Below are positions 60,066 to 64,000 of a stretch of DNA of 64,000 nt, one piece after another. The stretch is from Pedococcus badiiscoriae (GTDB lineage: Bacteria > Actinomycetota > Actinomycetes > Actinomycetales > Dermatophilaceae): assembly GCF_013408925.1 (NCBI RefSeq), contig NZ_JACCAB010000001.1, forward strand, positions 3,100,001-3,164,000, given 5' to 3'. Numbering within the stretch: the stretch's first letter is position 1; every line of letters begins with the position of its first letter. Under the pieces are notes generated by a model, which saw only the letters and a list, made by a program, of their open reading frames with translations, had not been told where the DNA came from and searched no databases. Position numbers and translations under genes: made by a program.

Positions 60066-61051
60066 GCATTGACCCGGTCGAACAGGGAGGCCTGGGGCGG
60101 CGCGTGGGTCGGGTCGACACCGTCGAAGAGGCTGCTGACCGACTCGCCGGCGTGGATGCGCTTGATCGCCTCGGCGAACAGCTGCGCCACCGAGCGGACC
60201 CGCAGCTCGGGCCAGCGACCGGGCGCGGGCACCGTGTCGGTGGTGATGACCTCACCGATCATCGGGTGGTCCCGCAGGCGTTCGACGGCTTTGCCGGCGA
60301 AGAGACCGTGGGTGCAGGCGACGTCGGCCCGCGGGCAGCCCAGGTCGGCGAGCCGGTCCAGCAGCTCGAGGATCGAGCCGCCGGTGGCGATCTCGTCGTC
60401 GAGGATGATCGCGCGCTTGCCCGTCACGTCACCGACGATCGAGTCGATGATGACCCTGTCGTCCGCGAGGCGCTGCTTCGAGCCGGCCGCCACGGGCAGC
60501 CCGAGCAGCCGCGCGAACTGGGTGGCCGTCTTGGCGTTGCCGAGGTCGGGGGAGACCACCACGGAGTTCTCCAGGTCGGCTCCGCGGAAGTGGTCGGCCA
60601 GCACGCCGATGGCGGTCAGGTGATCCACCGGGACCGAGAAGAACCCGTGCACCTGGGGCGCGTGCAGGGTCATCGTGAGCACCCGGTCGACCCCGGCCGC
60701 GACCAGCATGTCGGCCACCAGGCGACCTCCGAGGGAGATCCGGGACGCGTCCTTCTTGTCGGAGCGGGCGTAGGCGTAGTGCGGGATGACCGCGGTGATC
60801 TGGGCGGCTGATGCTCCCCGGGCGGCGTCGACCATCAGCAGCAGCTCCATCAGGTGCTCCTGGGTGGGAGGCACGAGCGGCTGCACGATGTAGACGTCGC
60901 GCTGACGGCAGTTCGCGAGCAGCTGGGCCTGGAGGCAGTCGTTGCTGAACCGCTTGATCTCGGCCGGTGACAGGTCCACCCCGAGGGCGTCGCAGATGCG
61001 CTCGGCCAAGCCGCGGTGGGCGCTACCGCTGAAGACCACGATGTCGCGCAA
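60062..61051 (-). CDS. prs: Ribose-phosphate diphosphokinase (PRPP synthetase)
   Basis: 329 residues from a TTG at 61051, which has AGGAG five bases upstream; a TTG at 61081 is an alternative. Family motifs are RDIVVFSGSAHRGLAE, RFSNDC, QPLVPPTQEHLMELLLM, HYAYARSDKKD and the PRPP loop AIILDDEIATGGSI. Makes PRPP for nucleotide, His and Trp synthesis. SNDCLQAQ replaces the usual FSDGE-type ATP loop of the housekeeping enzyme, so this may be a second, divergent copy. Confidence 0.85.
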   Translation of the reverse strand: MRDIVVFSGSAHRGLAERICDALGVDLSPAEIKRFSNDCLQAQLLANCRQRDVYIVQPLVPPTQEHLMELLLMVDAARGASAAQITAVIPHYAYARSDKKDASRISLGGRLVADMLVAAGVDRVLTMTLHAPQVHGFFSVPVDHLTAIGVLADHFRGADLENSVVVSPDLGNAKTATQFARLLGLPVAAGSKQRLADDRVIIDSIVGDVTGKRAIILDDEIATGGSILELLDRLADLGCPRADVACTHGLFAGKAVERLRDHPMIGEVITTDTVPAPGRWPELRVRSVAQLFAEAIKRIHAGESVSSLFDGVDPTHAPPQASLFDRVNA

Positions 61052-61215
61052 TCGCACTCCTGGGGGATGGGTGTCCGGCAATCAGGTCTGCACCGAGCGT
61101 AACCCGCCTGCCCCCGCCGTGGCGCGGCCAGTCGGCATCCGGATGCGCGTGCGGACGGCTGCGGACACGGTCTGACGCCTCTCACCTAGGGTGAGTCCAT
61201 GAGCGTGAGCCACGC

Positions 61216-62733
61216 ATGACGGTCCGCAGGGTGATGGGGATCGAGACCGAGTACGGCATCTCGGTGCCCGGCGACCCGGCCGCCAACCCGATGATCCTGT
61301 CGGGGCAGGTGGTCAACGCGTACGCCTCGGCCCAGGGGATCAGGGCCGCGCACGCCTCGTGGGACTACGCGGACGAGGCCCCGCTGCGTGACGCGCGGGG
61401 GTTCGAGATGGGACGCGGGGTCGCCGACCCGAGCCAGCTCACCGACGAGGAGGACCCGACCCTCGCCAACGTGGTGCTGACCAACGGGGCCCGGCTCTAC
61501 GTCGACCACGCGCACCCGGAGTACTCCTCACCCGAGGTGACCTCGCCCCGGGCCGCGGTGGCCTTCGACCGGGCCGGTGAGGCGATCATGGCCGAGTCGG
61601 TGCGCCGCCTCTCCCAGGTGCCGCCCGGGGTGAACCTCTACAAGAACAACACCGACGGCAAGGGCCAGTCCTACGGGACCCACGAGAACTACCTCATGCG
61701 CCGCGAGACGCCGTTCACCGACATCGTCCGCCACCTCGTGCCGTTCTTCGTGGCCCGGCAGGTCATCACCGGGTCCGGCAGGGTGGGCATCGGCCAGGAC
61801 TCCCGCACGGCGGGCTACCAGCTCAGCCAGCGCAGTGACTTCTTCGAGGTCGAGGTGGGGTTGGAGACGACCCTCAAGCGCCCGATCATCAACACCCGGG
61901 ACGAGCCGCACGCCGTGGCGGACCTCTACCGGCGCCTGCACGTCATCATCGGGGACGCCAACCACTGCGACGTCGCCAACCTGCTCAAGCTCGGCACGAC
62001 CTCGCTGGTCCTCGCGATGATCGAGGACCGTGCCATCGACGTCGACCTCACGGTGGCCCGGCCCGTCGCGACCCTGCAGGCGGTCAGCCACGACCCGACG
62101 TGCACCGCGCTGGTCGAGCTGCGCGACGGCACGAAGCTCACGGCCGTCCAGCTCCTCTGGCGCTACCACGGGCTCGCGGAGCGCTACCTGCGGGCGCGGT
62201 ATGCCGGTGAGCTCGACGACGACACGGCTGAGGTCATGCGCTGGTGGGCGACCATCCTGGACCGGCTCGAGCGAGACCCGCGCGAGGCCTCACGGGAGCT
62301 GGACTGGGTGGCCAAGCAGCAGGTGCTGCAGGGCTACATCGACCGGGACGGGCTCGACTGGTCCGACCCGCGGCTGCGGGCCATCGACATCCAGTGGTCC
62401 GACGTGCGTCCCGACAAGGGCATCTTCCACAAGCTCCGGGCAGCCGGCCGGTTCGAGCAGCTGGTGACCGAGGAGGCCGTCCTCGAGGCCGTGCACGAGC
62501 CGCCGGCCGATACCAGGGCGTACTTCAGAGGGAAGTGCCTGGCGAAGTACCCCGACCAGATCGCCGCCGCGTCCTGGGACTCGGTCATCTTCGACATCCC
62601 CGGCCAGACGTCGCTGCAGCGGGTCCCGATGCTGGAACCGTTGCGGGGGACCAAGGCCACCGTCGGTCCGCTCCTCGACCGCAGTCCGGACGCGGCCACC
62701 CTCTTGCGTGAGTTGGCCTCCGCATCGGGATAG
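61216..62733 (+). CDS. dop: Pup deamidase/depupylase
   Basis: 505 residues. Carboxylate-amine ligase fold with MGIETEYGIS (8-17), VDHAHPEYSSPEV, NNTDGKGQSYGTHENYLM. The insert after residue 35 (AAHASWDYADEAPLRDARGF) is the Dop loop that separates it from the ligase PafA. It deamidates the C-terminal Gln of Pup and can remove Pup from targets. Followed by pup after 75 bases. Confidence 0.96.
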   Translation: MTVRRVMGIETEYGISVPGDPAANPMILSGQVVNAYASAQGIRAAHASWDYADEAPLRDARGFEMGRGVADPSQLTDEEDPTLANVVLTNGARLYVDHAHPEYSSPEVTSPRAAVAFDRAGEAIMAESVRRLSQVPPGVNLYKNNTDGKGQSYGTHENYLMRRETPFTDIVRHLVPFFVARQVITGSGRVGIGQDSRTAGYQLSQRSDFFEVEVGLETTLKRPIINTRDEPHAVADLYRRLHVIIGDANHCDVANLLKLGTTSLVLAMIEDRAIDVDLTVARPVATLQAVSHDPTCTALVELRDGTKLTAVQLLWRYHGLAERYLRARYAGELDDDTAEVMRWWATILDRLERDPREASRELDWVAKQQVLQGYIDRDGLDWSDPRLRAIDIQWSDVRPDKGIFHKLRAAGRFEQLVTEEAVLEAVHEPPADTRAYFRGKCLAKYPDQIAAASWDSVIFDIPGQTSLQRVPMLEPLRGTKATVGPLLDRSPDAATLLRELASASG

Positions 62734-62808
62734 GTTCGGACTAGGTTCATGTTCAGCGGTTCGTTCGACGGCTCGCCCACGAGCTCCGAGAATCACGAGT
62801 GAGAGGTC

Positions 62809-63021
62809 ATGCCAATGCCCAGCCAAGAGCAGAGCCGACCACAGCGACGCGACGACGCTCCCGACGAGGCCCCGGAGCCCACGCCCGCGGCGCCGGAGGC
62901 CAGTGCCCGCAAGGAGAACCTCGACTCCGACATCGACAGCGTGCTCGACGAGATCGACGGCGTGCTGGAGTCCAACGCGGAGGAGTTCGTCCGGGGCTTC
63001 GTCCAGAAGGGTGGCCAGTGA
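62809..63021 (+). CDS. pup: Prokaryotic ubiquitin-like protein Pup
   Basis: 70 residues, mostly disordered and acidic, with the Mpa-binding helix [17 protein letters not shown] and the C-terminus FVQKGGQ. The terminal Gln must be converted to Glu by Dop before attachment to lysines by PafA. AGAGG precedes the ATG. Its stop overlaps the prcB start by four bases (GTGA). Confidence 0.97.
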   Translation: MPMPSQEQSRPQRRDDAPDEAPEPTPAAPEASARKENLDSDIDSVLDEIDGVLESNAEEFVRGFVQKGGQ

Positions 63022-63845
63022 CCACTGGCGCCGACGCTGGCAGGCTCCCCGCGGCATACCTGTCGGCGGGGTCGTCCTCGTTCACCGAGTTCGTCGGCGC
63101 CCACGCGCCCCAGCTGCTGCCGTCGCGTCGCGTGCTGCCCCCGGGCAGCACCCTCGAGGCCCCGCACGGCACCACCATCGTGACCGCGACGTTCGACGGC
63201 GGGGTGGTGATGGCCGGTGACCGCCGGGCGACGATGGGCAACATCATCGCCAACCGCGACATGGAGAAGGTCTTCGCCGGCGACGAGTACTCCGCGGTGG
63301 GGATCGCCGGCACCGCCGGGATCGCGATCGAGCTGGTGAAGCTGTTCCAGGTCGAGCTCGAGCACTACGAGAAGATCGAGGGCACCCTGCTCTCCCTCGA
63401 GGGCAAGGCCAACCGGCTCGCCTCGATGATCCGGTCCAACCTCGGCATGGCCATGCAGGGCCTGTCGGTCGTCCCGCTGTTCGCGGGCTACGACCTCGAC
63501 CGCCAGCTCGGCCGGATCTTCTCCTACGACGTCACCGGGGGCTGCTACGAGGAGCACGACCACCACAGCGTCGGGTCGGGCTCGCTGTTCGCCCGGGGGG
63601 CGCTCAAGAAGGTCTGGCGACCGGGGCTGTCCGCCGAGGAGGTCGTGAGCGTGGTCGTCGAGGCCCTCTACGACGCCGCCGACGACGACTCCGCCACCGG
63701 TGGACCCGACGTGGGCAGGCGGATCTGGCCCACCGTCGCGGTCGTGGGACCCGAGGGGGTGCGGTTCGTCGGGGACGACGACCTGCGCGCCGTCGTCGAA
63801 GCCGTCATCGCCGCCCGCCAGGGCAACCCGGGAGGTGCCCGATGA
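63018..63845 (+). CDS. prcB: 20S proteasome beta subunit
   Basis: 275 residues with a GTG start overlapping pup. A 51-residue propeptide is removed to expose the nucleophile Thr52 in [19 protein letters not shown]. Lys and Asp of the active site follow in the usual places (GDRRATMG). The chamber-forming peptidase of the Pup system. Coupled to prcA by ATGA. Confidence 0.97.
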   Translation: MTTGADAGRLPAAYLSAGSSSFTEFVGAHAPQLLPSRRVLPPGSTLEAPHGTTIVTATFDGGVVMAGDRRATMGNIIANRDMEKVFAGDEYSAVGIAGTAGIAIELVKLFQVELEHYEKIEGTLLSLEGKANRLASMIRSNLGMAMQGLSVVPLFAGYDLDRQLGRIFSYDVTGGCYEEHDHHSVGSGSLFARGALKKVWRPGLSAEEVVSVVVEALYDAADDDSATGGPDVGRRIWPTVAVVGPEGVRFVGDDDLRAVVEAVIAARQGNPGGAR

Positions 63846-64000
63846 GCAGCATGCCGTTCTACGTCTCGCCCGAGCAGCTCATGAAGGACCGGGCCGACTA
63901 TGCCCGCAAGGGAATTGCCCGGGGCCGGTCCGTCGTCGTGCTCGGCTACGACAAGGGCATCGCCTTCGTCGCCGAGAACCCGTCGAGAGCCCTGCACAAG
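63842..64000 (+). CDS. prcA: 20S proteasome alpha subunit (partial)
   Basis: 53 codons before the window ends. [20 protein letters not shown] is the N-terminal gate and first helix of PrcA, followed by [19 protein letters not shown]. The ATG overlaps the prcB stop by four bases. pafA is expected downstream. Confidence 0.95.
   Translation, partial: MSSMPFYVSPEQLMKDRADYARKGIARGRSVVVLGYDKGIAFVAENPSRALHK

Overview
The window is one contiguous piece of a high-GC Actinomycetota chromosome. A Pup-proteasome operon (arc, dop, pup, prcB, prcA), the mycothiol ligase mshC, an InhA-type enoyl reductase, two F420-type LLM oxidoreductases, a divergent glgC/glgM pair, and many GTG and TTG starts all support this. 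The gene set together with a cyanophycin locus makes a Micrococcales member of the Intrasporangiaceae type my best guess. That placement is inference, because no marker phylogeny could be run.

Layout. 1-9.1 kb: the start of a DUF3099 membrane protein, fabG-fabI, a Mur-ligase/TPR fusion converging on cphA-cphB (cyanophycin synthesis and breakdown), and serB. 9.2-10.4 kb: four tiny, tightly coupled membrane-protein genes behind an AT-rich leader. 10.4-20 kb: LLM oxidoreductase, glgC and glgM (alpha-glucan precursors), an ABC ATPase, an NfeD/SPFH pair, two tandem TauE/SafE permeases and an RNA methyltransferase. 20-27.3 kb: a HipA-like/DUF3037 pair, an MFS pump with its MarR regulator and operator, an ATP-dependent DNA ligase, alanine dehydrogenase and a MEDS/HATPase sensor. 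Two copies of a novel small Cys-motif protein lie in this stretch. 27.5-35.2 kb is an accessory-looking stretch: a secreted beta-propeller, an XRE-like regulator, a 652-residue protein with four helices carrying Cys at every fourth position, a membrane gene broken by a TAG codon, an antiporter with a coupled 37-residue ORF, and a secreted EXORDIUM-like protein. It ends at tRNA-Leu(GAG). 35.3-42.3 kb: an M20 peptidase, a LAFTG-anchored surface protein, small genes, uppP and corA.

42.3-64 kb resembles the conserved actinobacterial neighbourhood seen in Mycobacterium tuberculosis around Rv2109c-Rv2136c: histidine phosphatase, DUF3090, SCO1664-like protein, mshC, PAC2, HAD, RecB-like nuclease, metH, site-2 protease, trmI, arc, dop, pup, prcB and prcA. 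Between arc and dop sit a sterol-desaturase-like oxygenase, an adenylation-carrier-acyltransferase fusion behind a DtxR/IdeR-type iron box, DUF3054 and a PRPP synthetase.

The strongest candidates for undescribed biology are the Cys-every-four protein, the iron-box adenylation/acyltransferase fusion, the paired small Cys proteins, the CphA-like Mur/TPR fusion, and a strongly over-represented GTATGCCG octamer throughout the window.
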